A DNA stretch of 64,000 bases, taken from Tubiluchus corallicola. Its lineage: Eukaryota > Priapulida > Priapulimorpha > Priapulimorphida > Tubiluchidae. The notes below the pieces were generated by a model. The model saw nothing but the letters and a program-made list of their open reading frames with translations, ran no database searches and was not told the DNA's origin. The stretch covers positions 494,001 through 558,000 of the forward strand of contig JAQGDQ010000041.1 of assembly GCA_030141605.1 (NCBI GenBank). Reading direction: 5' to 3'. Of this stretch, positions 47,741 through 61,002 are shown piece after piece. Position 1 is the stretch's first letter. Each line of letters starts with the position of its first letter. The translations under genes were made by a program, and so were the position numbers.

Positions 47741-49094
47741 CTATAACAACGATAGGATTACGTGTTTAACGCAGAAACACATTTTATAGTTTAAAACTTT
47801 ACAAAACGATTTTAGCACGAATTTAGTAATAATAGTTACAACAGGTAATGAACCACATGCTGACTAACTGCTATACATATCATTTACACAATGTTTTTGT
47901 ATATTAAAGTTTTTACATCTAAAATTACGTTTTACACCTAAAATGAAAATCATTAAATTTAACTGTGCATTGAGTTTGCTTACACCTGCGTTAAGCATTT
48001 TAAGCGTTTATTACCGCACTTTTTATTATGTAATGCAAATCAAGAAGCTGAGTGCTTAATGGATGCGAATCAGACACCTGTCGGGTTTCTATGGTAATGC
48101 GCATCTGCCGCATCCTCAGAGAAAAAGCTAACGAGCTAAAAGGTTGGTTAACGCAATGAAACACCTGAGGCAAGCCAAGCAGCAAATGGTTTCCACTACA
48201 CGCTGAGAATAAGTTAGGAAGAAAAAGAAGACGAAATGTGGCCACGCCCCCAAGCAGCGCTGATATGAATCTACCCAATCGGTGAAACATCTGGAAGCGC
48301 AAATGGTAAATGCAATAACAAGGGGAAAAGTATGAAGAAAAATAAAAAATATCTAATATGCACTTGGAATGCACCTAGTTTGTTGAGTCTTATTTCTGAC
48401 ACTTAACAGAATTAAGTCCATAATTCCTCATCTAGCTAAAATTTACTGGTCACAAAACAAAATACTTTATGTACCCTCTTTGCTTCATTACTCATTGGAC
48501 GTTCAATTTCACTAGAATTATAGAGCACTGAACGTTTCTACTACCCTCAGGACCCTCAGCCTACTAATTCTCACTGGACCTTCGGCCTTTTCAATAACTC
48601 AGGCTGCAAGCAAGAGTATAAAAGAACAGTATATGGGGACAAAAGAAAAAGGGACAAGTAATACAGTAACTGTCTTGGCCATAGCGACGATTCAGAAAAT
48701 TCCTTCCCATCATCCCATGCAGTTAATCTAGCTAAACTGTCAAATAGAACAAAGCGATAAAGTGTTTTTTGGCAACAAACTGTTGGTTAAAGAATTTCTT
48801 TGACAAGAAAATTTTCCAGTCAACAACTTTCCAGCATCTCAGACGCAGAAAAATAGAACTGTCAAGTTTTTAATTTCCGTGTAATATTCCATCATTGAAA
48901 CGCGTTGAACCGTGAGTCGATATTCATTATGTAGATTCAGTATGGAAATAAGAGGGTTTCTGCTTCTATAAAAGCTCATGTATCCACATAATGTAAAGTT
49001 TAAAAATTGAAGCTTGGTTTTGCAGGTTCATAAAGCATATATCAGTACAAACCCGCGAAATAAGTAAACTGAAAGCTTGACAAATTCTGTTCGA

Positions 49095-49175
49095 AGTGTT
49101 ACCAAGACCCGAACCCTGATATTCATTCTGAACGGGCAGCAATTAACGTTAGTCCATTAGGCACTGAAAAATTTT
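49095..49175 (-). mobile_element. tRNA-like relic on minus strand
   Basis: The minus strand reads an A-box-like AGTGCCTAATGG and, about 30 nt on, GGTTCGGGTCT (B-box-like). The spacing is compatible with a degenerate tRNA or SINE head. Confidence 0.35.
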
Positions 49176-49699
49176 TAAACTACGCTTGCGTATAAGCCTA
49201 AATAAAATAATAGACATCTAATCGATTTAAATTTTTGATAAGCTTAGAATCTAATGACTACATGTGTTAATGAAAACCAATTAATACACTTTAAATTGAC
49301 GCGATTAACACATATGCGTTATATAAGTGCTTTGATAATGCTTTAAAAACAGCGGTATGTTTTCATGTAACACGCGCACAGGTAAAGGATACCTCGGTAA
49401 ACCAACCTGTATTGTTTCTACAGCTGCATGATTCGCATGATCCCACCTGGCCAATGACAATGCGTTATAATTGCTTTATTATGCTATGTAACTTGTAGTT
49501 ACAATGGACTATTTCACTGATCAATTAAGTTAAACTATAATAAGCCATTAAGAATAGTTTAAGTCTTGTATGAAATAAATTATGATCATTTACGTTCAAT
49601 TGCAATGAAACAAAAACAGCAGTATGATTTAAACTTTGCACTGCAGAAACAAGCAATTATGCATATGATTGATTTGGCTTGTGACATTTAGAGTGTTCG

Positions 49700-49745
49700 A
49701 TATTGTGTACCTGGTTCAAATCTAGGATACGTTTCATTTTTTCAT
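49700..49745 (+). mobile_element. tRNA-like B-box relic
   Basis: GGTTCAAATCT (49713-49723) with CCTGG/CTAGG flanks able to pair as a T-arm, followed by ATTTTTTC. Confidence 0.3.
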
Positions 49746-51072
49746 GCATACTTCGTTTCTCTGTGGTTTTAGCGACGTTTGGTTTCAAATCTTTTTAACA
49801 AAAAATAAGGTGTTATTCCATAATTGTGAGACGCTTCATAAAAGTTTGGCAGTTTTTAAAAATTGCAATGGACCAGTCGAATTGGTTGCTTTGCGGTTTG
49901 TTAGGGTATTAATAGGAAAAAATAAAAATTTCTAAAATAATGAAAAACGACTAAAAGTCGTAATAATAAAGTTCAGTTTGAGCGAGAAAAATGATTATAG
50001 TTCAGGACTCCAGTAAAACCAAAAAATCGCTCATAAACGACGAAAAACAAAAATGGCGTTTACAACGTAATTTAGCATGCACAGCTTGACATATTGGTGC
50101 ATGACTGCATGAAAAGATGTAGCGATTAGAGCAATCTGTGCAAATCAAGCACTAACAAAACATGAACCAATCACTCACGTAACTACACTAGCAATACAAT
50201 TCCACTTTGCATGCAAATTTATAAAAAAAAATCCGTCATGGCAATTTGTACTTCTTCTATTCAGCTAAGTCACAATTATAAAAAACAATTTAAATCTTTA
50301 TAACGGTATTCCAGGGGGGATATTTATAATTACATGTGACGAAACCTTCCAATTAAAACGATGATAGTCAATGCAAATAATCAAGTTCGCTTCACTAAAA
50401 TGCCCCCTTTTATTAATGCTTTTAAAGGCGTATATGTGAGAATATATACATTGATATAAGAATAAAAATTATGCAAATTTTATGTATGTAAAAGTGAAAA
50501 AGGCTGTTAGTTAAATGTATTTTATTTCAAGAGTTCAACAAATAAAAAGTACCTAATAATAATAAAATGTTAGCACTATTTTAGATGAAAAACTCATGAT
50601 AAATCAAACATAAACACAGACATACTATCACAGAGTAAAACAAAACTTTAGCGATACATCTCATCTAGGCTCGTCTTAAGAGCTGTTTATCTTAACTCTT
50701 TGACATTTCCAGTTTCTACAACAAATGGATGAAACTCCCAGTGTTTCTAATAAATAATTTGATTACTAAATTATCAAATTAAACTAAAGGATTTTAGTAA
50801 AAATGCCGCTCGTATTTACATATATTTTTCTATTATAGTTTTGCCAAAGCTAAAACGTTTGCGGTAAATTCACAGACAGCTAGCGTTTGTATTCTTGAAC
50901 AGAGGTAAATTAAATTGATTTTGACAAAAGAGTGTCTGATGAATAACAAACAATTCATCAGGGAACTCACGTTGCCAATTAATTTGAAATTATTAATTAC
51001 GAAAAAGTCAATTTAGTTAATACAATTTTACCTCTGGGTGCGCGTGTTCCAGCGCAAGAATTAGTGAGGAAA

Positions 51073-51113
51073 TTAATATTATATATATTATGTTATAAAT
51101 TATATATATAATA
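51073..51113. repeat. AT-only inverted repeat
   Basis: Arms AATATTATATATAT and its near complement around TTATGTTATAAA. Likely a simple AT-rich cruciform-prone tract. Confidence 0.7.
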
Positions 51114-51249
51114 TAAACTTAATGCAAATTTTAATAAAACTAAATTCAAAAAGCTAATGCAACCTACATTATTCATCAAAATGACACGTTTAATTGTTTG
51201 TAACGAATGTTATCTAGTTTATGCTTTATGTGAAGTAAATGCAGTCAAG

Positions 51250-51263
51250 CAGGTAAACAGGTA
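51250..51263. promoter_or_regulatory. Overlap-close pair of CAGGTA sites
   Basis: CAGGTA at 51250 and 51258, 8 bp apart in the same orientation. Confidence 0.25.
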
Positions 51264-54200
51264 AAACATTTTAAATCGCAAGGGAAATCAACGCAGACCC
51301 CACGCCACGTGGCGCTGTGTGTTAAAGTCAAAGGCCGTGAAATGTAGATAATACCTAGAATACAAAACACGGCGTCTGTTCGCGCTTGCATAAATTTAAC
51401 AGTCACGTTTACGGAATATCGTAGAAGCCGTGCAAGTAGCGATAAACAATAAGTAATGGATTTAACAAGAAGGTTAACTGATAAATTCCAAAATAAGAGC
51501 CTTGTTTGTAAAAACAAAACAATAACGTAACATAGATCGTAATGCCGCTATATAATTAAACGAACAGTGACGAGTACGCTAGTTAAACTCATAAAATAAT
51601 AGTTTTGACTTTTGAGAAACAACGCCTAGTCAGCGAAAGCAACATGATTTAGAATTTTAGACCTAGTAGAAAAAACACAACGAAGTATATACAATAATGA
51701 CCAATGATTAGAAAAACAATGAACACATAAAAATGTAGCGCTTTGCTCGTATAGTAATTAAAAATTTCAATATCTTGACAATTTCAACATAGACAGAAAC
51801 GCATGGCCCTAGCGGCTGACGCTGCAGGTAGAATAATGCATTTTGCGTTTGTGAATTCGTGAATTCGCAAACATTTCTAACAAAGGTAACTGCTAATGCA
51901 TTTTTCCCCGGAGCGCGCTTTTCTTCCTTCTTATAACAAAGCACCTGATTTTGAAAATTCCTGAGAAGCTCAATTCTAATTAATTCCCTAAATAGTCCGC
52001 ACTTGAACAGAATGTGTAATTTTATCCTGACTCGCCGTAGTGCTAATGAGTCAAACATTTTTGCAAAACCCTCGCATTTCCGCGTTAGGTTAAAGCTAGC
52101 ATTTTATTAGCCATTAAACAAGTAGTAACAGAGTACGATCATACGCGTTTGTAATATTTGGTACATATGCTTCACAAAGCCCTCATTCTAATATAAAAGC
52201 ACCAGTTTAGAGGTATCCTTTTTTCGTAATGTAGGTGCCTCGCAAGGAGGTAATGTTAGCATCTAGGTAATGTGCTAACTTCGCCGCTATTTCGCGGAAT
52301 CTAATTTTTTTTAAAGTTATACTAAAACTTTGCAACAGAACGTGAAGGCAAATATCAAAAAGTTTCTTCAGTACAACTTTAAATTTAGACTTGTTCGAGA
52401 CTCAATACAAAAAACAAGTAACTAATAATAATATCGTCTAACTTGCAATTTTTGAGTGACTTACTTTTTGCTGATGGTATAAACCAGTATGGTGGCATCT
52501 CTCTCCCTTTTCTCTCCCTCTGTGTCCTTTCCACCAATAATCTTAGCTGCTTAAAAACCACCCTCTCTTTATCAATAGCGCAGGTAGACTGACTGGGGCA
52601 CACACCTCCACTCACCTGATTCTAGCGTTGTGACATGTGGCTCGCAGACCCTCTTTTGTTAGACAAATATCACTGCCGCATATACATCCCAATTAACCCA
52701 TTTTGCAGCCCCTCCACAATCTTCCCCTAGTAAGGTTACACAACAACAAGGTGCTAACCTTTGTTGCTGTTTGTATAGGCACACTTCAAAGTGCGGCCTG
52801 TGAGTGACCACTGACCGCTGGTCAAGAGATGAGTGAAAACTGATACCAGTGTCAAATTTGTACAGAGGTTCAAAACTGTTGATATGTATCTGCACTCTCG
52901 CGCAGGCGGTCACCATGTGTCTAGTAAGGTTAAACACCTCTCCCAGCAGGTTTAAAATTACCGGCTATTACATAAATTCACGTGCAAGTGAAGTCATACG
53001 TGGATGACGTAATTGCAGAACTCTTGCAAGGAATGTTCATGCGAGAAATATTATAATTGCAATTCATATCATGGTATTGCTGCAGGATGAGGTAGCATTA
53101 TAGTTAAAAAGATGCGATTAATCATATTAGGAAAACTATACTCACAGCGAATATTCGTTATTAATTTTGTATGATTTGTCTTAAATTTACAATAACTATT
53201 ATTAGTCAAATCCGACTTTGCAACACTAAACAGGAAAGAGAACTTCAAACTCTAAATGGAGAGAAAAATACCCAAATCCGGTTGAAGATAACACTCAAGG
53301 TACACACTGATGAAACAGGAACCTTAACTTCCTGTTCACGTAAAAAAATTGTGCAGTTTTCGCCTGCAAACCTACTCACACAACTATCGTTCGAATGCTA
53401 CATCATCCCCAGTATCTCTTACCAAAAAATGTACAGATACATGTCACGTGAAACTCTAGGAAAAAATTTCCAAGCTTTAATACTAGGTCTAACAATATGA
53501 CTGTGTTAGTAACAATAATACAATTACTGCTAGTAAACTAATAATGCAAATTAAGTCTTACCTTATAGTAAAGCATGCAATGTTATAAGCAAACGTACAG
53601 AGTTTCCTATATTACTAATCCAGTGTTTAAGTTAGATTTGTTTGGGCTTACCTGAAAAACAAAGTGAATTGAAAAAAGAGTGGAAATAAACGTTAATGCG
53701 CAACCTTTGCGGCTCAATAAACACTGTTTCCCAGTACTGCAACGTTTAAAAAATTAGAAGTGTTCTAAACAAAAAAATTAAAAAACTACCGAAAGTTACT
53801 GCAGCAACTAAACGTGTCTTGATGCTGATGTCTTTTAACAGACTTGTCTATTAAATAAATAATTCAGTTTAAATCAACAAAGCTTAAAAACAAAAACTTT
53901 TAACAAGCTCACTTATTATATTAGTCACTGGTAAGTCAATATATTGAAAGGAGATAATTGATCATTAAAAGAAAACGTAGTGACAGCAGGGACACAAACC
54001 GCAGCATAAATTATATTTGACCGCTAACTCATAATCACTTGTTAATTACTAACAAATAAAGGTGAATAGGATGTTCTGTCCACACATTAGCAGGCATGAG
54101 AAAGGTAAATAATGACTGGTCGCAGGACGATTTAGTTCGTTAGGACACACACCAGGGCGGCGCTGCACATTATGCTGCAATGATAGGTTTTTGATGCAGC

Positions 54201-57200
54201 TATTATCATTTGCAAACAACAGTGTGGCCTGTATAAATCAATAGATAGACCACACACGTATGCGCAGCATTGCAGGTATCATGAAGCTCAACTCAGTCAC
54301 CTATCATAAAAAGGCTTCATGTTACGAATTGCCAATCTCACAGGTGTCATTTTTATCAACTAATATAAAAGACATCACTGCTTTGCAGAACTACCATTAT
54401 TAAGCTGACAGAGATGCTGCCCAGAAACCCAGTAACATTTGATTTCCATTCATTCTATTCAATTGCACTACCAATTGCCCATGCAACATCAATTTCAAAT
54501 TTTGGTCGCTAAATTTTAGAGAAGTGGCCTGCAGTGCTACATAGATGTACGTTTAATACTTAGTCTGGGTACTTCGGATTTTTTTTTGCAAAACTTAACG
54601 ATTATAATTGTTCCTAGCAATAATTGTATTATTGATAAATCATTACAGACTGAAATGAGGCAGTTTTCTTAGTCAAACATCAAACGTTAACACATATAAA
54701 AAATAAAATAAAATAACCCGAAGAAAACGAAAAATTAGTGTGTATTTAAACCAAACCGTTTAAGTATAACAGTGTTGTCACTTGAAATCACTAGTTCATT
54801 AAATTTAAAAAATCCACAAATTAAATTATCGTTTAGTGGTATAGAAAACGCTTAACTAACTTATATTATCATTAATTTTTAGGTTATTAAATTACTACAA
54901 CACCATGGAGGCTGATTTATTAATCAGTTGACCTAAAATCAACCTTTCGCGCTTACAGCTGCTTGAAGTTCAGCCAAAGTTTTGTCCTGTAAGAAAAAAA
55001 TAAAGTTCCTCTGATCTTACAGGTTGGGTAGAGCAAACGGCGTGAATTCTTGAAAAATAATAAACAAAGGAAAACCGAATTACCTAAATCAGGTTAACAA
55101 AGAACGTTGTTTAACAGTGAAGCCAGACTTCTTCCACGCCCAGAATCAGAAAAATAACATTAATTCGGTAAACAAAGGAGGAGTGTGATGTTTACATTGG
55201 CAAATTATCACCATTCCATAGAACTATAGGCCTTAGCAAAATGTTAATATCCATAACATTATAAAGCAAAAATGCTTTTAAGTATCAGAGGCCCATACGT
55301 AAATTACTTAATTACCATACATTTTTGCCCATCTGGTCCAACAAGGTGGTCATGTTACAAGCAGCCCTAGACAGAAGCTGGTTTGTAAATGATGGACAAT
55401 AACCATAAACATATAAATCAATGATTCTTGGACAAACAAGAATAAGTAGTCGGTTACTGGTCAGTGGTCACACAAGCAGGGGCGCACTGGGAGATGACCA
55501 GATGACCTGTTTAAATATGAAGTGCTAAATAGACCAGTATCCTGACCTAAAAGAAACAGACGCTGTTCTAAGTCAAGACAAATGTTTTTCTGACAAACGA
55601 AATACAGAAGCATATAGACCTAAAAAGAGTACCTGTATTTTATAGTCTCTGTATAATATTCGAAGATTACGCGTCTAACCTACTCTATACATACATGTAT
55701 ATACAAGGTATATTTTGCCCAACAGTTCCAAGTATTATACGGTGCGCGGTGTATCCGGTGCCAATGACATCGGGGGTTCAACTTATAAAGCTGTTACTTG
55801 GCTGCGATAAAAATCAAACAAGTAAGATTCTGATTCCATATCTCCTGGAAGGCCAGAAAAACTCATTCCACAGAAAAACAAGTACTTAACTTTACTTTTT
55901 CAGGGCGGGTAAGTTGAGATAACTAGACTTCAACATAGACATTCTCGAGTAACCAATCTACAAAAAGGCAGAGAGCCCTACTAACTCCAGTGACACCAAC
56001 CAAGGAAGGAGACAGTAAATGTTAAACTAGCTACATATAAGATCTCGAAAGTCACCCCCAAGATACCCTGGAAGCTTTCTTTATGGAAAAACAAGTGATC
56101 TCTAACAAATAGTCAACAGACAAAACAAATGGATTCACCTATTGAGAGGTGCATGAATGTAAGTCATGCCACGAGAAAGTTGGTTACCTCACCTTGAGTC
56201 ATCAAATGTGATCGCCCATAAAGGCGATAACCTTACCCACACGAAGGGCAGGTAACCTCACCCAACCAGGAAGTCGTTTAATACCTCAACGCAGAATCAG
56301 CCATAAAAGAGCGACGGCTAATGAAATTTACCTATCCTACGTGCGTGTGCTACGTGATCAATAAAGGTGTTTTTGCCATGCATTCACAGCCACGAGTGTT
56401 ATGATATAACAGAGAATCATCTCTGACATTTAAGCCAACTCATGTACAAAAATATAGCTCTTTGTTGCTCCGGCGGTTGCCCTACGTTCATTAGGTGAGA
56501 TGACTAATCCCGCTTGATTGAATTATGGAAGAGGCGAGCCAGGTAAATGACTGTTAAATAACCTGGAATAATTGCAGCCTGCACTATAAATTACCTCGTT
56601 TCGTTGCAAGATCTTTGTGTGCACTTGTAATTATTGCGCTCAAATAAATGGTCTTAACACTTTATAAATGATTATAATTTCCATGACTAATTCCTCATCC
56701 TTTTTATACACATGATACACTCACTCTAAAGAGGTACACATTAAAGTATACACTTCAAATTTCAAAAGTTGTTTCACTCTTTTCAGTATGGTTATTGTGG
56801 TAAGATGTGGAGAAGAAATTGTATATGATTTGGCCTGATTTACGTTTTTACATGTATACATACATACTATAAAAAGTTGTTCCAGACTGACTCGCATGTT
56901 GTTTCTTGTCAGCTACAGCCGTCGTCGTATAAGATTTTTTTTCTTTGGCAAACACCTTTTTCGAATAATTATCCCTAATGATCATCCTCAACATCACTGC
57001 AACCAATGCAGGCTTAATTTAGCCTGTATTTACGTGGGCTCACCATGTAGAAATTGAATCAGTGAGGTGGATGCAAGGCTATATGTAAATGAAGCTCCAC
57101 GTCCCACACAAACTCAATCAACTACTAATTACCTATGATTACTCTTTCCTAGAGCTTCTACCTGCTAGTGAATAGTCAATCAAGAGCAGACTTACACAGC

Positions 57201-57259
57201 AATCACTGCCAATTCTACAATAATTACCGTCTATGCTGCATCCTTGCACCTAGAGCAAC

Positions 57260-57275
57260 GGTTACCATGGCAACC
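57260..57275. promoter_or_regulatory. RFX X-box, GGTTACCATGGCAACC
   Basis: A near-palindromic full X-box of the strongest RFX class (GTTRCCATGGYAAC core). Confidence 0.65.
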
Positions 57276-58009
57276 GTAGGTAAGAGAAGAACTGATGTAA
57301 AACACCTTGACTATATCTCTCATACCAGCTAGCGCCATGTTGATACAATTTATGCTGCGGCATGAGAAATAATAAACTGAAGCCAGTTTTTATTGCCGAG
57401 GAAAGAGCTATATGATATTGGGTAAAGGAAACAGCAGGTGCGGTTCATTGGAACAAACTGTACTTTGTGGAACAAATCTAAACAAAAATGTAAGTTGAAA
57501 ACCCGGGCAGGATCATACATGCCGCCCATGAAACATAAATGTACTCGTAGTTGAAGCTGCACACGCTGTTATTTTTTATTTCTTTACTATTAAAATAACC
57601 TATAATTATTAACATTAATCTCGATTTTAACATTTAACAATTACCACTGATTTTACTTACACGATGCAGGAAATCATGCAAATAAAGCGAGCATATAAAT
57701 GTATCTAAGCAGTTAATAACATGATGCTGATTTACAGAATTTATATATATGCTTACAAAAAAACAATTACCGGTATATAAGACGACGGAAATAAAAACAG
57801 CCATCAATTTTGCAACTTTCAACTACATATTAACTGTAAATTATTGTCTTTGTTTGCGTATTTGAAAAGTCTGAAAAGTGATTGATTCTCTTTAATCCAC
57901 GAGATTTCAATTTTTGTTATTAATCTTTTGTTTACAGAACTACAAAATGCCTATAGATTACAGTAATGAAAATTTTTCATTTTAAAAGCTTAAATTAGCC
58001 AAATTTAAT

Positions 58010-58892
58010 CAGGTGTATAAGTACCAACAAAAGACTGCCTGTGCAGGATAATAAGCGCTATCAACGTTCCTTTAGTCACAATCATTAGAGTCATTATGGT
58101 CACGTAACAACCGTCACGCGCAATCAGCCCGATTCTATCACTGATGACACCTTTATAACCTGCTGCTCATGCAAATAATTAGAATAATTATTACACCTGT
58201 ATATAGCATGCAGGTGTCACAAAGGCGTGATTTATGGCTGTTTAAATCATTCTCTAATAACACGTCTATACAAGAGATTTAAAGGAAACATGCATGGGTG
58301 TATGAACGATTAAAATTTATAGTTATCATCAACGCAGTTAGTTTTCTAAATTTAATCACAATCTATGTTTCCTACCAAACATAACAGCTGCGGGTTTTCT
58401 CAGTTATACTTTAGAATACATCTACACATAATACAATTTGTAAAGTAAATGCGAAGCGTAAGATAAAGTATAGAATGAATCTAAATATGAATTCAAAAAC
58501 TCAACAAAAGATAATGATAAAATAACAGCGATGAACACATTTTATGTAAGAGGGCTATACATTTTACACAGAGAAAAATGAAAAATATAGCCCTTTACAA
58601 ATTTTTAATTTCCAAAAGCAGAAGACATTTTATATTAACTTGACACATTTTAAATAAAAACCTGGCGATTTTAAATTGAACAGGTGAAGCATGGCATGTT
58701 GCAAAGTGAAGCTTAATTATAGTATACTAGGTTTTTCACAGGTAAGTTTTAGGTCTTCGGTGGGAAAGAGTGTTTTAGCACTTTGATCACTTGATGACAC
58801 AGTTACACTCGATAAGAAATTATTTTAACGTAAAATTATACTAATTTCTATTTTTTTACAGTTCTAACTGCTGAAGGTACAGGATTTACCTG
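58010..58892. promoter_or_regulatory. CAGGTR sites flanking the dense upstream cluster
   Basis: Sites at 58010, 58194 (CACCTG), 58211, 58681, 58739 and 58887 (TACCTG), spread over about 0.9 kb immediately beside the dense cluster. Confidence 0.35.
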
Positions 58893-58997
58893 TAAGCTAC
58901 AGCACATATATATAAATAATTCATATAATAAACTACAGTTCATATAAATTTATCATACTTAGAATGCTTAAATTTCTCTTTCAATTTTCATTTTTCT

Positions 58998-59255
58998 CAG
59001 GTAAACGCCCCCCAGACCACACACGCTAAACAGCAACCAATCAGAAATCACCAGGTGAAAATTCTGCGCCAGGTGTACCGCTACCTATATACGAATCACA
59101 CACACACAGGTAAGCGACAGCCAATCAGAAAGCGTCAAGGTTAAAGTTCTGCTTAAATGTGTCTACCTGTGCGCAGCTTATCAAGGAATGGTGGATTTAC
59201 GCAAGTAAGCTACCAATCGTAACAACAGCAGTTTGTTTCGCAGGTAGAACAGGTA
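58998..59255. promoter_or_regulatory. Dense upstream cluster of seven CAGGTA/G sites with CCAAT boxes
   Basis: CAGGTR at 58998, 59052, 59070, 59107, 59164 (TACCTG), 59241 and 59250. Two CCAATCAG boxes (59037-59044, 59121-59128) lie in a duplicated module of about 34 nt (59034-59067 and 59118-59152) sharing CAnCCAATCAGAAA and TTCTGC ends. This is the strongest regulatory-looking sequence in the window. The CCAAT boxes allow a promoter as well as an enhancer; no transcription start can be seen. Confidence 0.55.
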
Positions 59256-60866
59256 GAGCTGCGATTTGTTATTGACAAATGAAACTGACATACCTACAAT
59301 CACACACGTACAGATAACCTAAACGTCAGTAATGCCTTTTTAGAAAGTGTAGTGAACTTCAGATACTAATTAGGAGTAAAGTAGTATTCTACTAACAAGC
59401 AGAATGAAGCAAAAATTTGTTTTTGTAAAACTTACTGAAGTATTCGTTTTGTATTTTTTACATTTTCATACTATATATACAAAACCGATAAGCTCCCACG
59501 CACATATCATTATTAGGAAAAATTTTTAGCCAAAACAAAATTAAAATGGCTTATATAATATATGACTCGCGTGTATTAACCAGAGATATTCCTAAATTTT
59601 TTGATCAATCAATCAACAAAACAAATAACATGTTATATGTGAATTTTGTTTTCCCAGTGTGGTAAATGGCCAGGTTTACGGGTTTGCGGTAATTTTCTGA
59701 AACTGCAGGCTGCATAATTTTACACGGCTTCCATTAGTCACTAATTGTTTCTGCGTAATATCCAGCGTTTTCAGCACCCGTGAGATTCAGGTAAAACTGT
59801 AAAATTAGAAAATTTCATTTCGCAGCGTCAGGTTAATGGGTTGCAGTGGGATATGATAGGTGAAATAATCACTCGTGTAATTGTGGCTAAAACCCGGGCA
59901 AATTATGTATAAAATGTCAAAGTGTATGATAAAACCCCGTGAGTAGATGCAAATATGAATTTATTACATCCCTGTAGCTTTGGTAGATAATAACACAATT
60001 AGGGATACACATATATTCATGAGCGTTTTGCATTATTAACGTCCAAAAAACTATACAAGGACACACGCGTAAAAAGTGTTAATATAATTATTACGTTTTT
60101 CACGTTTTATTTCTCAAATTTTGATTCGTAAATGTGTATAAACTGTCAGGTGACAAATTATTTTTGTTAGTTAAACAAGTGCATGAAGCTTGGATATACT
60201 ACGAGACTTGCTCACCAGTTACGCGTGATATAATAAATACTGTGCTACCTATATATATTATACATGTATATATTAATATAGTTTCATTGTTTTAGTTGCT
60301 TGACAGAGACTTTTGCGATTAATTGCACGCATAACTTCCATTCGAGGACTACATTTCTTGTTTACAATTAGTTCCTAAAGTCTATACCAAGGAAAACTGG
60401 AACGTCCTTGAGAAACTGCACGAGCTTTACACAGATGGATGGCTTAGAATAAAAGTAAAAAGGCGAAAATTAGTCTAATAGCCCATCCTGCAAATCCACG
60501 GTGAACTACTGCCTTTACAAACAACAAAAACGGTGAGATAAATAAATCGAATAAATATTTCTAATAAATGTCGAATGGAATCCAAGGTCGAATAAAGATT
60601 CAGCCTAAAACTTAAATATGGACAACACTGTATATAAGTTTCAATTATTTTGACAGATTATTGGTCCAAAATAAAATAGCCATTACTTTGTTTTAAACAC
60701 ACAACGAAGGTCCCTCGGGCCAAAACTTTTTTAAATTTCAACGCAATTAAAATCTGCACTCAATTTCAGTCCATGACCAAGCACAGCTATAATATAAAGA
60801 TCGTTTACCTAACAGATTATGCATACGCCTGTCGCTTATGTTAATCCTGTTTATTTTCAAAATGGG

Positions 60867-61002
60867 CAGGTGAGAGTCGACAATAGACACTTAAAAAGGC
60901 AACCGAAATTGCCGCTTAAGGAGTCCCCCATCTGTAGGTAAGTTCATTCAATCTAAGGTAGTTCACTGTTGTTCTGTCACCTGGGCACGCAACGCTCAGG
61001 TG
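60867..61002. promoter_or_regulatory. Third CAGGTG/CACCTG group
   Basis: CAGGTG at 60867, CACCTG at 60978 and CAGGTG at 60997, in GC-richer DNA. CAGGTA at 59788 and CAGGTG at 60147 lie between this group and the dense cluster. Confidence 0.35.

Larger units (their letters stand above)
43681..57240. other. Upstream non-coding DNA, middle part
   Basis: AT-rich and without a recognisable gene. Contains an X-box (46927), three tRNA-like relics, an AT palindrome (51073-51113), a CAGGTA pair (51250-51263), and GC-richer patches at 45540-45760, 46920-47190, 48060-48300 and 54080-54400. The last two each carry two CAGGTR/CACCTG sites and are the best enhancer candidates here. Short open frames within them have no recognisable domain. 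Confidence 0.55.

Noticed and set aside
48000-48374. 124-codon minus-strand open frame
   Set aside because: No recognisable domain; Leu/Phe-rich product overlapping a candidate regulatory patch.
60143-60152. CTGTCAGGTG resembling part of mature miR-8 (CUGUCAGGUA)
   Set aside because: Only a short match, no preceding TAATA and no hairpin; not a mir-8 gene.
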